In this document: positions 35,301-46,679 of the stretch, piece by piece
Layout of the letters: each line of letters opens with the position of its first letter
How positions within the stretch are numbered: the stretch's first letter is position 1
NCBI RefSeq assembly: GCF_004001045.1
Contig: NZ_BIMK01000039.1
Coordinates: 1 to 64,000 of the forward strand
Direction: 5' to 3'
Origin: Paenibacillus chibensis
GTDB taxonomy: Bacteria; Bacillota; Bacilli; Paenibacillales; Paenibacillaceae
DNA length: 64,000 bases
The notes under the pieces: generated by a model
What the model saw: only the letters and a program-made list of their open reading frames with translations
What the model was told of the DNA's origin: nothing
Database searches by the model: none
Position numbers and translations under genes: made by a program

Positions 35301-36006
35301 GAGGAATGACCGGAAGAACGTCCATGATCATCCATTCCGGCTTGTTGCCGGAATTGCGGAATGCTTCGATAACTTCAAGGCGTTTGATCGCACGGTTGCG
35401 GCGTTGGCCTTGAGCCGTACGAAGCTCTTCTTTAAGGAATTCGAGTTCTTTGTCGATATCGAGATCCTGAAGAAGCTTTTTGATGGCTTCCGCACCCATG
35501 CCCGCCTGGAATCCGTAGCCGTATTTTTCACGGTAGCTGCGATATTCTTTTTCAGACAGAAGCTGTTTCTTCTCCAGAGGCGTATCTCCTGGATCGGTTA
35601 CAACATAAGATGCAAAGTAAATGATCTCTTCCAAAGATCTTGGAGACATATCCAAAGCGAGACCCATACGGCTCGGAATGCCTTTAAAGTACCAGATATG
35701 GGATACAGGAGCTGCCAGCTCAATATGGCCCATCCGTTCGCGGCGAACCTTCGCGCGGGTAACTTCAACGCCGCAGCGATCGCAGACAACGCCTTTATAA
35801 CGGACACGCTTATATTTACCGCAATGGCATTCCCAGTCTTTTTGCGGTCCAAAAATACGTTCGCAGAACAGGCCTTCTTTCTCCGGTTTCAGCGTACGGT
35901 AATTGATGGTTTCCGGTTTTTTTACTTCTCCGCGGGACCATGAACGAATTTTTTCCGGGGATGCAAGCCCGATTTTCATGAATTCGAAATTGTTTACGTC
36001 CAACAA
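32392..36006 (-). CDS. rpoC: RNA polymerase beta' subunit
   Basis: A 1204-residue beta' subunit. It has the N-terminal zinc site (CHCGKYKR...CDRCG), the catalytic NADFDGD that holds the active-site magnesium, and a second cysteine group (CRARHGVCKKCYG). The trigger-loop region QSIGEPGTQLTMRTFHTGG is intact. The start is TTG 36006 with GGAGG eight bases upstream, as in B. subtilis. It follows rpoB by 80 bases. Confidence 0.99.
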   Translation of the reverse strand: MLDVNNFEFMKIGLASPEKIRSWSRGEVKKPETINYRTLKPEKEGLFCERIFGPQKDWECHCGKYKRVRYKGVVCDRCGVEVTRAKVRRERMGHIELAAPVSHIWYFKGIPSRMGLALDMSPRSLEEIIYFASYVVTDPGDTPLEKKQLLSEKEYRSYREKYGYGFQAGMGAEAIKKLLQDLDIDKELEFLKEELRTAQGQRRNRAIKRLEVIEAFRNSGNKPEWMIMDVLPVIPPELRPMVQLDGGRFATSDLNDLYRRVINRNNRLKRLLDLGAPDIIVQNEKRMLQEAVDALIDNGRRGRPVTGPGNRPLKSLSHMLKGKQGRFRQNLLGKRVDYSGRSVIVVGPYLKMYQCGLPKKMALELFKPFVMKELVNKGLAHNIKSAKRKVERVSPEVWDVLEEVIKEHPVLLNRAPTLHRLGIQAFEPILVEGHAIRLHPLVCTAYNADFDGDQMAVHVPLSAEAQAEARILMLASGNILNPKDGKPVVTPSQDMVLGSFYLTMDNKEEKGSGMILRTVNEAVSAYQRGSAGLHARVAIPVKALGKTSFTDKQQDAMLLTTVGRIIFNEIFPSSFPYINEATRDNLFNGTPEKYFVYEKGVDIRERMDALPISNAVGKEYLGQIIARCFEIYHTTETSVILDKIKQLGFTYSTRAGVTVAVSDVIVPEEKQAILKESDDKVAVVTNQYRRGLITNEERYDRVIDIWSKAKDDITEVLMKSMDRFNSIMLMVDSKARGNKSQITQLGGMRGLMANPSGRIIELPIKSNFREGLTVLEYFLSTHGARKGLADTALRTADSGYLTRRLVDVAQDVIVREEDCGTDKGFTVSRIQDGKEVIEDLYDRIEGRYCFETVRHPETKEILVHRNELIDSDKANLIVNSGVTKLQIRSVLSCRARHGVCKKCYGRNLATGKFVEIGEAVGIIAAQSIGEPGTQLTMRTFHTGGVAGDDITQGLPRIQELFEARNPKGQATISEIDGVVKEIREGKDRREIEVQGEAETKVYSVTYGSRLRVSEGQEIEAGDELTEGSIDPKEMLRIKGIRGVQNYILQEVQRVYRNQGVEINDKHVEVMIKQMLRKIRIVDAGDTTLLPGSFSDMHEYEAANKEAILSGKEPAVAKPVLLGITKASLETDSFLSAASFQETTRVLTDAAIKGKVDQLLGLKENVIIGKLIPAGTGMNRYRSVKFDDPNAEEGSSKELETATVE

Positions 36007-36086
36007 GGAGCAACCCTCCTAGTCCTATTGTTTTAATCCGAGAATGTGGCAGACGGGTCAGCCCCGTCCGCCACGTGATCCCGAAC

Positions 36087-39632
<3,546 letters not shown>

Positions 39633-39946
39633 CTTTAACTCACCCCTCATGTCTACTCACTTCAAAAATTGATTGCGAACCTCTGTTTGGAACCTTATAA
39701 TGGATTCATGCAGAGGATTCATCCACAAATAAAGAAAAGCCCTTACCCGAATGCTTTCGAACAAAGAGCAACTTATCCATGGTCTTCCTAGCTAAACACG
39801 GAAGTGACTTCATATCCTGTAGATTTGCCCAAAATGTACATATTATACGTGAACATGCCCCTGTTTATGCACCTCTCCGCATAAAAACCTATTGACATTT
39901 CAGCCAACTAAAGACAAGAAGCCTATCCTAATACTGACATTTTATA

Positions 39947-39975
39947 ATAATATCACATCTGCAATTTCAAGTCAA
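39947..39975 (-). promoter_or_regulatory. rpoBC promoter with long leader
   Basis: The -35 TTGACT (39970-39975), 17 bases and the -10 TATTAT (39947-39952) predict a leader of about 310 nt (39633-39940). The leader holds a second TATAAT-like box near 39850 without a -35 and a direct repeat ATGAATCC around 39702-39722, but no terminator. Expression separate from rplJL is implied. Confidence 0.75.
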
Positions 39976-39990
39976 TAGTCCTATTGCGCA

Positions 39991-40596
39991 TTATTGAGAA
40001 GTTTTTGTAGCCTTAAATATCCGGTACCCTTTATCCTTCGTAACTTCCTCCACCCGTCCAAAAAGACTTTCCAGCTTGGCCTTCGCCGACGGCGCTCCCT
40101 GCTTCTTCTGAATCACGATCCACAGCGTTCCGCCATCACGCAAATGCGCATAAGCCTGTTCGAAAATCGCATGAACGGTTTCCTTTCCGGCACGGATCGG
40201 GGGATTGGTCAGCACGACGTCAAAGCTTTTGCCTTCTACAGCCGCGAACAGATCGCTTTCCAGAACAGTCACGTTGTGAATACCGTTCAGCTTTGCATTT
40301 TCCTTGGCCAGCTCCACCGCACGGGCATTCACGTCAAGCATCGTCACATGACCATGAGCAGCTAGCCGGGCAGCACTAAAGCCGATAGGGCCATATCCGC
40401 AGCCGACATCCAATACTTCCGCATTCTCCGGAATATCCATCGCATCGATGAGAACCTTGCTGCCAAAGTCAACGCCTTTCTTGGAAAACACACCTGCATC
40501 ACTGATAAACCTAAAGGTTTGGCCGCGAAGCTTCTCTTCCAATTGGCGCCGGTCATGACCGACCTCCGGCTGATTCGAATAGTAATGCTGTGACAT
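39991..40596 (-). CDS. RsmC-like 16S rRNA guanine methyltransferase
   Basis: A 201-residue SAM-dependent methyltransferase of the RsmC/MTS family. The SAM motif VLDVGCGYGPIGF and the catalytic NPPIRAGK are intact. It is a short, single-domain form like YbxB of B. subtilis, which lies at the same place between rplL and rpoB; the E. coli RsmC has an extra N-terminal domain. The target, probably a guanine N2 in 16S rRNA, is inferred. ATG 40596 has a GGAGG-type site. Confidence 0.9.
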   Translation of the reverse strand: MSQHYYSNQPEVGHDRRQLEEKLRGQTFRFISDAGVFSKKGVDFGSKVLIDAMDIPENAEVLDVGCGYGPIGFSAARLAAHGHVTMLDVNARAVELAKENAKLNGIHNVTVLESDLFAAVEGKSFDVVLTNPPIRAGKETVHAIFEQAYAHLRDGGTLWIVIQKKQGAPSAKAKLESLFGRVEEVTKDKGYRIFKATKTSQ

Positions 40597-40680
40597 GCCG
40601 TTCCTCCGTATCTTGGTCTTGTATTCACAGAATTCCCCGATCAGCTTTAACTCAGACCTGGGTCATGCTGTTTTTACAAA

Positions 40681-40712
40681 AACAAACCCCTTGAGAATTC
40701 AAGGGGTTTGTT
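40681..40712 (-). terminator. Terminator of rplJ-rplL
   Basis: A perfect 14-bp stem with a 4-nt loop is followed on the minus strand by TTTGT and more T. It lies 27 bases after rplL. The methyltransferase gene behind it needs read-through or its own promoter. Confidence 0.9.
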
Positions 40713-40738
40713 ATGTTCAAAGCCGCTTCAAGAAGGAA

Positions 40739-41104
40739 TTACTTCACTTCTACAGTAGCGCCTGCTTCTTCCAATTTTGCTTTAACGGAATCAGCTTCTT
40801 CTTTACCCACTTTTTCTTTGAGTGGTTTTGGTGCGTTGTCAACGAGGTCTTTAGCTTCTTTCAAGCCGAGGCCAGTGATTTCGCGAACTGCTTTGATAAC
40901 GTTGATTTTGGAAGCACCAGCGTTAGTCAGGATTACGTCGAATTCAGTTTGCTCTTCAGCTTCAGCTGCGCCAGCGCCGCCGCCTACCATAGCTACTGGA
41001 GCTGCAGCAGTTACGCCGAATTCTTCTTCGATTGCTTTAACAAGATCGTTCAGTTCCAAAACAGTCATACCTTTGATTGCTTCCAAGATTTGCTCTTTAC
41101 TCAT
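40739..41104 (-). CDS. rplL: 50S ribosomal protein L7/L12
   Basis: A 121-residue stalk protein. It has an N-terminal dimer domain, an Ala/Gly hinge (about 36-50) and a C-terminal factor-binding domain with EAKDLVDNAPKPLKE. Dimers bind L10 and recruit translation GTPases. GGAGGTT precedes ATG 41104. Confidence 0.98.
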   Translation of the reverse strand: MSKEQILEAIKGMTVLELNDLVKAIEEEFGVTAAAPVAMVGGGAGAAEAEEQTEFDVILTNAGASKINVIKAVREITGLGLKEAKDLVDNAPKPLKEKVGKEEADSVKAKLEEAGATVEVK

Positions 41105-41173
41105 GGTTGAACCTCCATTTTATAATAAAAGTTTTTTGTTGTTGTACTTCATACTGCATGAAGAAGCAAGTGC

Positions 41174-41677
41174 TTACGCGCCTTGTTCTTCTTTCTCTGC
41201 AACGGCTTTAACTGCAAGCGCGAAGTTGCGCATAGGAGCTTGAAGCACGCTGAGGAGCATGGAAAGGAGACCTTCGCGGGATGGCAGTTCTGCCAGCGCT
41301 TTGACTTGGTCAACGCCAACTACACGGCCTTCAACCACGCCACCTTTCAATTTCAATGCATCGTTCTTTTTAGCAAAATCGTTAAGGATTTTAGCTGGAG
41401 CTACGGCGTCATCCGCGCTGAATGCAATCGCTGTAGGACCGGTCAATACTTCGTCCAGTTCTGTCAGCTCAGCAGCAGCGGTAGCGCGGCGCAGCAATGT
41501 GTTTTTAAGCACTTGGAATTCAACGCCAGCTTCACGAAGCTGCTTACGCAGTTCAGTCACCTGGGAAACGTTCAATCCGCGGTAGTCAGCAACAACGGTC
41601 GTTGCGCTGTCGCGCAATTTAGCTGTTACAACTTCTACTGCTTCTTGTTTCGCTTGAATCACTTTTGCGTTTGCCAT
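41174..41677 (-). CDS. rplJ: 50S ribosomal protein L10
   Basis: A 167-residue L10 that anchors the L7/L12 stalk to 23S rRNA. VVADYRGLNVSQVTELRKQL is conserved, and the C-terminal helix carries the L12 sites. GGAGGTG precedes ATG 41677. L10 with L12 likely controls its own synthesis through the leader just upstream. Confidence 0.98.
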   Translation of the reverse strand: MANAKVIQAKQEAVEVVTAKLRDSATTVVADYRGLNVSQVTELRKQLREAGVEFQVLKNTLLRRATAAAELTELDEVLTGPTAIAFSADDAVAPAKILNDFAKKNDALKLKGGVVEGRVVGVDQVKALAELPSREGLLSMLLSVLQAPMRNFALAVKAVAEKEEQGA

Positions 41678-41692
41678 GTCTACACCTCCTGA

Positions 41693-41931
41693 TTTATTTC
41701 ACTGTCCTTTACGTCCGGCCGATCCGGACCGTCCGGGACATTCACGCAAGTTCTAGGCAAGTAAAAAGCCTCCGTAGAATCACGAAGGCCTGATGAATGA
41801 TGTTTGTCCGAAATAAATCGCAAGCAAGCATCTATATTCTATCACAACACCTCGGTAGGAAATTAAGCCTATAAAGGGCACCTACTGTCTACGGTAAGCA
41901 TATTCAACTTTAACGGTCTTTCACAACAACT
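41693..41931 (-). promoter_or_regulatory. L10 leader with attenuator
   Basis: An approximately 240-nt leader before rplJ. Its core (41850-41894) has facing segments CCTCGGTAGG and CCTACT...CTACGG, as in the L10 leader class. A terminator-like hairpin GCCTCCGT/ACGAAGGC (41768-41789) with T5 follows. A 6-bp GTCCGG/CCGGAC stem lies near 41714-41730, close to the rplJ ribosome site. In B. subtilis, L10(L12)4 binding promotes early termination; the same is inferred. Confidence 0.7.
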
Positions 41932-41936
41932 ATAAC

Positions 41937-41965
41937 AGATTATCAGATAACGTGACCGAAGTCAA
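41937..41965 (-). promoter_or_regulatory. rplJ-rplL promoter
   Basis: The -35 TTGACT (41960-41965), 17 bases and the -10 TAATCT (41937-41942) lie just after the rplA stop codon and immediately before the L10 leader. Confidence 0.7.
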
Positions 41966-41976
41966 TGTTATTTTTA

Positions 41977-42669
41977 TTATCTGTAAGAAGCTGTGCTCAC
42001 GCGTGCGCTAGGTCCCATCGTGGAGGATACTGCGATCCCTTTCAGATAAACACCTTTTGCAGCAGCCGGTTTAGCACGGTTGAGTGCGTCGATGAGAGCT
42101 TTGAGGTTCTCATTCAGTTGAGTCGCATCAAAGGATACTTTTCCGATTGGAGCGTGGATTTGACCTGCTTTGTCCAGACGGTATTCGATTTTACCAGCTT
42201 TGATCTCTTGAACAGCTTTGGAAACATCGAATGTAACTGTACCTGCTTTAGGGTTAGGCATGAGGCCTTTACCACCGAGCAGACGACCCAGTTTACCGAC
42301 TTCGCTCATCATGTCAGGTGTAGCTACGCAGACATCGAATTCGAACCAGCCTTGTTGGATTTTGTTGATCATATCTTGATCGCCAACATAATCCGCGCCA
42401 GCCGCTTCCGCTTCTTTCGCTTTATCACCTTTTGCAAATACCAGTACGCGTTGTGTTTTGCCTGTGCCGTGAGGCAGTACAACAACACCGCGAACAGCCT
42501 GGTCTTGTTTACGAGGGTCTACGCCCAGACGAACTGCTACTTCAACGGTTTCGTCGAATTTGGCAGTCGCAGCCTTTTTCACAAGCTCAACAGCTTCTGA
42601 AGGCTCGTAAAATGTTTCGCTGTCAATCAGCTTGGCAGCTTCAACATATTTCTTACCATGTTTCGCCAT
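41977..42669 (-). CDS. rplA: 50S ribosomal protein L1
   Basis: A 230-residue L1 of the mobile stalk that moves deacylated tRNA out. GTGKTQRVLVFAKGDKAKEA and GLMPNPKAGTVT are signatures. AAAGGAGG precedes ATG 42669. An L1-binding-like element overlaps its leader, so feedback is plausible. Confidence 0.98.
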   Translation of the reverse strand: MAKHGKKYVEAAKLIDSETFYEPSEAVELVKKAATAKFDETVEVAVRLGVDPRKQDQAVRGVVVLPHGTGKTQRVLVFAKGDKAKEAEAAGADYVGDQDMINKIQQGWFEFDVCVATPDMMSEVGKLGRLLGGKGLMPNPKAGTVTFDVSKAVQEIKAGKIEYRLDKAGQIHAPIGKVSFDATQLNENLKALIDALNRAKPAAAKGVYLKGIAVSSTMGPSARVSTASYR

Positions 42670-42683
42670 GTTTGTTCCTCCTT

Positions 42684-42712
42684 TGTGGTTTTAACGGAAA
42701 TTCCTCCCACAT
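42684..42712 (-). promoter_or_regulatory. Candidate L1-binding site before rplA
   Basis: Read leftward: TGTGGGAGG, a short loop, TCCGTTAAAACCAC. The outer GTGG/CCAC pairs and the inner AGG-type bulged stem resemble the L1 site of 23S rRNA. Nearly the same element occurs before rplK at 43206-43237. Confidence 0.55.
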
Positions 42713-42759
42713 GTTCCGGTCACGCTTGACCGGTTGTCGCAGAAAAACCGAATAAAAAA

Positions 42760-43185
42760 TTAGTCTTCGATAGTGATACCCATAGAACGGGCAGTACCCT
42801 CAACCATACGCATAGCAGCTTCTACGGAAGCAGCGTTAAGGTCAGGCATTTTTGTTTCAGCGATTTCACGAACCGCGCTACGTTTAACGGTTGCCACCTT
42901 TTTCTTGTTAGGTTCGCCGGAACCCTTCTCGATTTTAGCAGCTACGCGAAGCAGAACTGCAGCCGGTGGAGTTTTAGTGATAAACGTAAAGGAGCGATCT
43001 TCAAATACCGAGATTTCAACCGGAATGATCAGACCAGCTTGATCAGCAGTACGAGCGTTGAATTCTTTACAGAATGCCATGATGTTGACACCTGCTTGAC
43101 CCAATGCTGGACCTACTGGTGGTGCTGGATTCGCTTTACCTGCAGGGATTTGCAGTTTCACCATTTTGATTACCTTTTTTGCCAT
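42760..43185 (-). CDS. rplK: 50S ribosomal protein L11
   Basis: A 141-residue L11 of the GTPase centre. KLQIPAGKANPAPPVGPALG and the C-terminal EGTARSMGI are conserved. It is needed for RelA-type stringent sensing on the ribosome. The start is ATG 43185, with AAGGAGGTG six bases upstream; a TTG six codons earlier overlaps it. Confidence 0.98.
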   Translation of the reverse strand: MAKKVIKMVKLQIPAGKANPAPPVGPALGQAGVNIMAFCKEFNARTADQAGLIIPVEISVFEDRSFTFITKTPPAAVLLRVAAKIEKGSGEPNKKKVATVKRSAVREIAETKMPDLNAASVEAAMRMVEGTARSMGITIED

Positions 43186-43205
43186 GTAAGACACCTCCTT
43201 CAAAA

Positions 43206-43237
43206 GTGGTTAGCGGGACTCGATGGCCCCTCCCACA
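43206..43237 (-). promoter_or_regulatory. Candidate L1-binding site before rplK
   Basis: Read leftward: TGTGGGAGG, a loop, then GTCCCGCTAACCAC, close to the rplK ribosome site. It shares GTGGGAGG, TCC and CCAC in the same order with 42684-42712. In E. coli, L1 represses the rplK-rplA message through a similar site. Confidence 0.55.
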
Positions 43238-43253
43238 AGAAACCTGAAGAAAT

Positions 43254-43796
43254 TTATATCTTCTCCACTTGAGTATAATCCAGCTCAAGCGGGGTTTCCC
43301 GTCCAAACATGTTGACGTGAACTTTGAGCTTGCTCTTGTCGGCTAGAATTTCTTCTACAGAGCCCACAAAATTCGCAAACGGACCAACCTTGATACGCAC
43401 AGATTCCTTAATGTCGAATTCAATCTTCGGTTTAGGTTCTTCCATGCCCATATGCTTCAGAATTTGATCTACCTCTTCTGGCAGCAATGGTGTCGGTTTG
43501 GAACCCGAACCCGTCGATCCGACGAATCCTGTTACTCCAGGCGTGTTGCGGACAACATACCAAGAGTCGTCGGTCTGGATCATTTCAACCAAGACATAAC
43601 CGGGGTAAACTTTTCTCATGACGGTTTTTTTCTTGCCGTCTTTGTTTACGATTTCTTCTTCCATCGGAACAAGAACGCGGAAAATCTTGTCTTCCATGCC
43701 CATGGACTCAACGCGTTTCTCCAAATTGGCCTTTACCTTGTTCTCATACCCGGAATAGGTATGAACAACATACCATCTTTTTTCCATAGTTTCCAT
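43254..43796 (-). CDS. nusG: Transcription factor NusG
   Basis: A 180-residue NusG with the NGN domain (RWYVVHTYSGYE...) that binds RNA polymerase and a C-terminal KOW domain (GPFANFVGSVEEILADKSKL). No extra domain is inserted. ATG 43796 has GGGTGG six bases upstream. The order secE-nusG-rplK is standard. Confidence 0.97.
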   Translation of the reverse strand: METMEKRWYVVHTYSGYENKVKANLEKRVESMGMEDKIFRVLVPMEEEIVNKDGKKKTVMRKVYPGYVLVEMIQTDDSWYVVRNTPGVTGFVGSTGSGSKPTPLLPEEVDQILKHMGMEEPKPKIEFDIKESVRIKVGPFANFVGSVEEILADKSKLKVHVNMFGRETPLELDYTQVEKI

Positions 43797-43818
43797 ATCA
43801 AGCCACCCGGGACCCTTC

Positions 43819-44010
43819 TTAAATAATCCGTTCGATCACAGCGGAAATGCCGATATCCAGAACCCAAAAATAAATCGTGACGAATACAATGGTGCCAAGA
43901 ACGATTAGAGTATAATTCGTCAGCTCTTTACGATTAGGCCAGCGAACTTTTTTGAGTTCCGCCCAGCTTTCAGAGAAAAAGGAAAACAGAGACTTGAAAC
44001 TACTTTTCAC
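43819..44010 (-). CDS. secE: Sec translocon subunit SecE
   Basis: A 63-residue SecE, the short Gram-positive form with one membrane segment (about 35-57). The amphipathic helix WAELKKVRWPNRKEL clamps SecY. The start is GTG 44010, with GGAGGTG eight bases upstream. Confidence 0.96.
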   Translation of the reverse strand: MKSSFKSLFSFFSESWAELKKVRWPNRKELTNYTLIVLGTIVFVTIYFWVLDIGISAVIERII

Positions 44011-44031
44011 GCCGACTACACCTCCAAAAAA

Positions 44032-44181
44032 CTATCTGGTTTCGCGATGAGGAGTTTGCTCGTTACAGAACTTGCAAAATTTCTTCATCTCCATGCGGTC
44101 GGGGTGATTTCGCTTGTTTTTGGTAGTCGTATAGTTTCTTTGTTTGCAGTTCGTACAAGCCAAAGTGATAATTACCCGCAT
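44032..44181 (-). CDS. rpmG: 50S ribosomal protein L33 (zinc form)
   Basis: A 49-residue L33, MRVIITLACTNCKQRNY at the start. Two CxxC pairs (CTNC and CKFC) make it the zinc-binding form; zinc-free copies may exist elsewhere. GGGAGGTG lies six bases before ATG 44181. It stands 21 bases before secE, as in Bacillus. Confidence 0.96.
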   Translation of the reverse strand: MRVIITLACTNCKQRNYTTTKNKRNHPDRMEMKKFCKFCNEQTPHRETR

Positions 44182-44364
44182 GCTGTGCACCTCCCGAAGA
44201 CGTCCTTCTTTTCAGAAGGGTCTATATTTCCTAGCAGAACAGCCCAAGCCCTTCATTGCTGAAAAGAAAATAACCGTTCCTGCGAAATGAATAAGAAACA
44301 AAAACCGATTGGTCTTTGCTCGAGCTCATTCATTAAAACACGCGAATTTAGGCCTACCTAAAAC

Positions 44365-44393
44365 ACTTTATCATAAGGGTCAACCCGTGTCAA
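44365..44393 (-). promoter_or_regulatory. rpmG-secE-nusG promoter
   Basis: A perfect -35 TTGACA (44388-44393), 17 bases and the -10 TAAAGT (44365-44370) predict a leader of about 180 nt before rpmG. I see no gene in the rest of the 44182-44542 gap. Confidence 0.65.
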
Positions 44394-44542
44394 CGATAGA
44401 ATGGCCCTGTTCCAGGCGGGCCGAAGGCGCGTTTTTCCTTATCATTTCAAGTCTTTTTCTCTGCTGAAAGCCGCTTGCATTCATTTACCATTATGATTCA
44501 TTCCTGAGGCGCTTAAACCTAGGCAAATTCCGTTTGTGAAAA

Positions 44543-44568
44543 AAAAAGGCTCTGAAATGAGCCTTTTT
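44543..44568 (-). terminator. Terminator of sigH
   Basis: A 10-bp stem AAAAAGGCTC/GAGCCTTTTT with a 6-nt loop is followed by a long T run on the minus strand. It lies 13 bases past the sigH stop. Confidence 0.9.
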
Positions 44569-44581
44569 CTGAACAAAGCGT

Positions 44582-45223
44582 CTAATTGTCGCGAACTTCC
44601 AAATAACGTTCCAGTTTGCGTTTGACACGCTGCAGAGCGTTGTCAATCGATTTCACATGCCGTTTCAGGTCAACCGCTATTTCCTGGTAGGAGCGGCCGT
44701 CCAAGTAAAGCATCAGCACTTTGCGTTCCAGGTCACTTAAAATCTCGGACATCTTGTCCTCCAGGCCCACAAACTCTTCCTGGTTAATGATCAGCTCCTC
44801 TGGATCTGACACCTGTGAACCGCAAATCACATCAAGTAGCGTCCGGTCGGAATCTTCGTCGTAAATCGGCTTGTCCAACGATACATAAGAATTCAGCGGA
44901 ATATGCTTCTGCCTCGTCGCCGTCTTGATCGCCGTAATGATCTGCCTTGTAATACAGAGCTCGGCGAAAGCCTTGAACGAAGATTGCTTGTCCATTCTGA
45001 AATCACGAATCGATTTGTATAGGCCGATCATGCCTTCCTGAATGATATCTTCTCGGTCGGCACCGATCAAAAAGTAAGACCTGGCTTTGGCGCGCACGAA
45101 ATTCCGATACTTGTTAATCAAGAACTCCAGCGCTTCGCTATCGCCTTCACGAAAATATTCGACAACGTCCTCATCTGACTTGTACTCGTAATCCGACAAC
45201 GTTACTTCTTTGAGGTCTACACT
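44582..45223 (-). CDS. sigH: RNA polymerase sigma-H factor
   Basis: A 213-residue sigma factor of the sigma-70 family. Region 2 (GADREDIIQEGMIGLYKSIRDF) and region 4 (LDGRSYQEIAVDLKRHVKSI) are complete. In Bacillus, sigma-H directs early sporulation genes such as spo0A and kinA, and competence genes. The start is GTG 45223 with GGGGGGA six bases upstream. Its place before rpmG-secE-nusG is conserved, and it has its own promoter. Confidence 0.96.
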   Translation of the reverse strand, partial: SVDLKEVTLSDYEYKSDEDVVEYFREGDSEALEFLINKYRNFVRAKARSYFLIGADREDIIQEGMIGLYKSIRDFRMDKQSSFKAFAELCITRQIITAIKTATRQKHIPLNSYVSLDKPIYDEDSDRTLLDVICGSQVSDPEELIINQEEFVGLEDKMSEILSDLERKVLMLYLDGRSYQEIAVDLKRHVKSIDNALQRVKRKLERYLEVRDN

Positions 45224-45283
45224 CACCAAGAATCCCCCCGGCTGCAACGCAAGGTACCCCGTTACTCTGTGAAATATACGAAC

Positions 45284-45313
45284 ATTATATATGATGGCGG
45301 TTCATACCGTCAA
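45284..45313 (-). promoter_or_regulatory. sigH promoter
   Basis: The -35 TTGACG (45308-45313), 18 bases and a perfect -10 TATAAT (45284-45289) form a sigma-A promoter about 60 bases before sigH. A second TTGACA lies upstream at 45350-45355 without a clear -10. Confidence 0.75.
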
Positions 45314-45389
45314 CCACGTATTACCTAAAAAAGAACATCAATAACAAAATTGTCAAGAGATTCAAATTTGTAATAACTTCCATATTTTG

Positions 45390-45911
45390 TTATTCTCTGC
45401 GCCATTTCTCGAATATTTCCCTAAGTTCGGGCTTCAGCTTGCTATCCAGCGTATTGCGCGTCTTCGGGGCATGCTCGTGCTGAATTCGGGTTTGAATCGC
45501 CTTTTGGCAATTCTCCACCTCGATCAGCAGCTCCCGGGCAGACAGTCGCAGCGCCCCACGGGCAAAAATCACATGCTGCTCGATAAAATCGCTGGTTGCA
45601 ACGTATATTTTGCGGCTGCGGAGGCTTAGCTCCCCCACTAGCCGCTCTATACATTCATCGGCAGTTTCCTTCTCTTTTGTGAAGTAAACCTGTACTTTGC
45701 TTTGATTAAAGGCTTTGCCAAGTCCCGGCACCCGGTACGCATCGAAGACGGCAATGACTCTGCGGCCGGTAAAGGCCTGGTAATCCGCTAGGCTGCCCAG
45801 CAAATTATCGCGCGCCTCCTGCATGCTGATTTGCGACAGCTTCGCAAGAGACGGCCAGGCTCCGATCATATTATAACCGTCTACCAGGAGCACATCCCGC
45901 AAATCCGCCAT
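45390..45911 (-). CDS. rae1: NYN-domain endoribonuclease Rae1 (YacP)
   Basis: A 173-residue PIN/NYN nuclease. LLVDGYNMIGAWP carries the first catalytic Asp, and VIAVFDAYRVPG and YVATSDFIEQ follow with further acidic residues. In B. subtilis, Rae1 cuts mRNA in the ribosomal A site during translation. It begins six bases past the rlmB stop, with AAGG upstream, so the pair is probably cotranslated. Confidence 0.92.
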   Translation of the reverse strand: MADLRDVLLVDGYNMIGAWPSLAKLSQISMQEARDNLLGSLADYQAFTGRRVIAVFDAYRVPGLGKAFNQSKVQVYFTKEKETADECIERLVGELSLRSRKIYVATSDFIEQHVIFARGALRLSARELLIEVENCQKAIQTRIQHEHAPKTRNTLDSKLKPELREIFEKWRRE

Positions 45912-45917
45912 TGCACG

Positions 45918-46661
45918 TTAACCTTGGTTGCGGCGACGCAATACTTCGTACATGACCACGCCGGCAGCCACCGAGGCATTCAGCGAGTTGATCTGCCCAT
46001 TCATCGGCAGCTTGATCAGGACATCGCATTTTTCACGGATCAGCCGTCCCATGCCCTTGCCTTCATTGCCGATGACGATGGCTACCGGTCCGTCAAAGAC
46101 ATTCGTTTCATAAATGCCCTGAGCCGCCGACACGTCTGTGCCCACCACCCAGATTCCCTTTTCTTTCAGCGAATCGATGGTTTGGCCCAAATTGGTGACC
46201 CTCGCAACAGGTACATATTCCGCCGCTCCGGCCGATGTCTTGGACACGGTTGCCGTCACCTGCGCCGAGCGGCGCTTAGGCACGATCACGCCATGAACGC
46301 CGGTGCAATCCGCGGTACGAAGAATCGAGCCCAGGTTATGCGGATCCTCGATTTCGTCGAGCAGCAAAATAAACGGCGGTTCGCCTTTGTTTTCGGCGGC
46401 GAGCAGAATGTCTTCCACTTCCGCATAGGCGTAAGGAGCGGCCTGAGCGACGACGCCTTGATGCTGCACGCCGGGTGCGAGCTGGTCCAGCTTGCGCTTA
46501 TCCACCTGCTGGATGATAATCCCCAGCTTCTTCGCCTCGACGATGATCGGCTGCGTCAAATGCTTTTGGGCACCTTCCGCGATCCAAATTTTATTGATGG
46601 TACGGCCGGATTTCAGCGCTTCGATGACCGAGTGCTTCCCGCCGATAATTTCTTCCTCCAT
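45918..46661 (-). CDS. rlmB: 23S rRNA 2'-O-methyltransferase RlmB
   Basis: A 247-residue SPOUT methyltransferase. An N-terminal L30e-like RNA-binding domain (about 1-75) precedes the knotted domain with NEGKGMGRLIREKCD and MNGQINSLNASVAAG. It likely methylates guanosine 2251 (E. coli number) of 23S rRNA. The start is ATG 46661, five bases after GGAGG; GTG 46673 overlaps that site. Confidence 0.93.
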   Translation of the reverse strand: MEEEIIGGKHSVIEALKSGRTINKIWIAEGAQKHLTQPIIVEAKKLGIIIQQVDKRKLDQLAPGVQHQGVVAQAAPYAYAEVEDILLAAENKGEPPFILLLDEIEDPHNLGSILRTADCTGVHGVIVPKRRSAQVTATVSKTSAGAAEYVPVARVTNLGQTIDSLKEKGIWVVGTDVSAAQGIYETNVFDGPVAIVIGNEGKGMGRLIREKCDVLIKLPMNGQINSLNASVAAGVVMYEVLRRRNQG

Positions 46662-46679
46662 ATGATCCTCCACGTGTCT

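Noticed and set aside
32809..35943. A 1044-codon open frame antisense to rpoC
   Set aside because: It mirrors the codon pattern of rpoC, has no ribosome site or family features, and similar mirror frames occur opposite rpoB, fusA and clpC.
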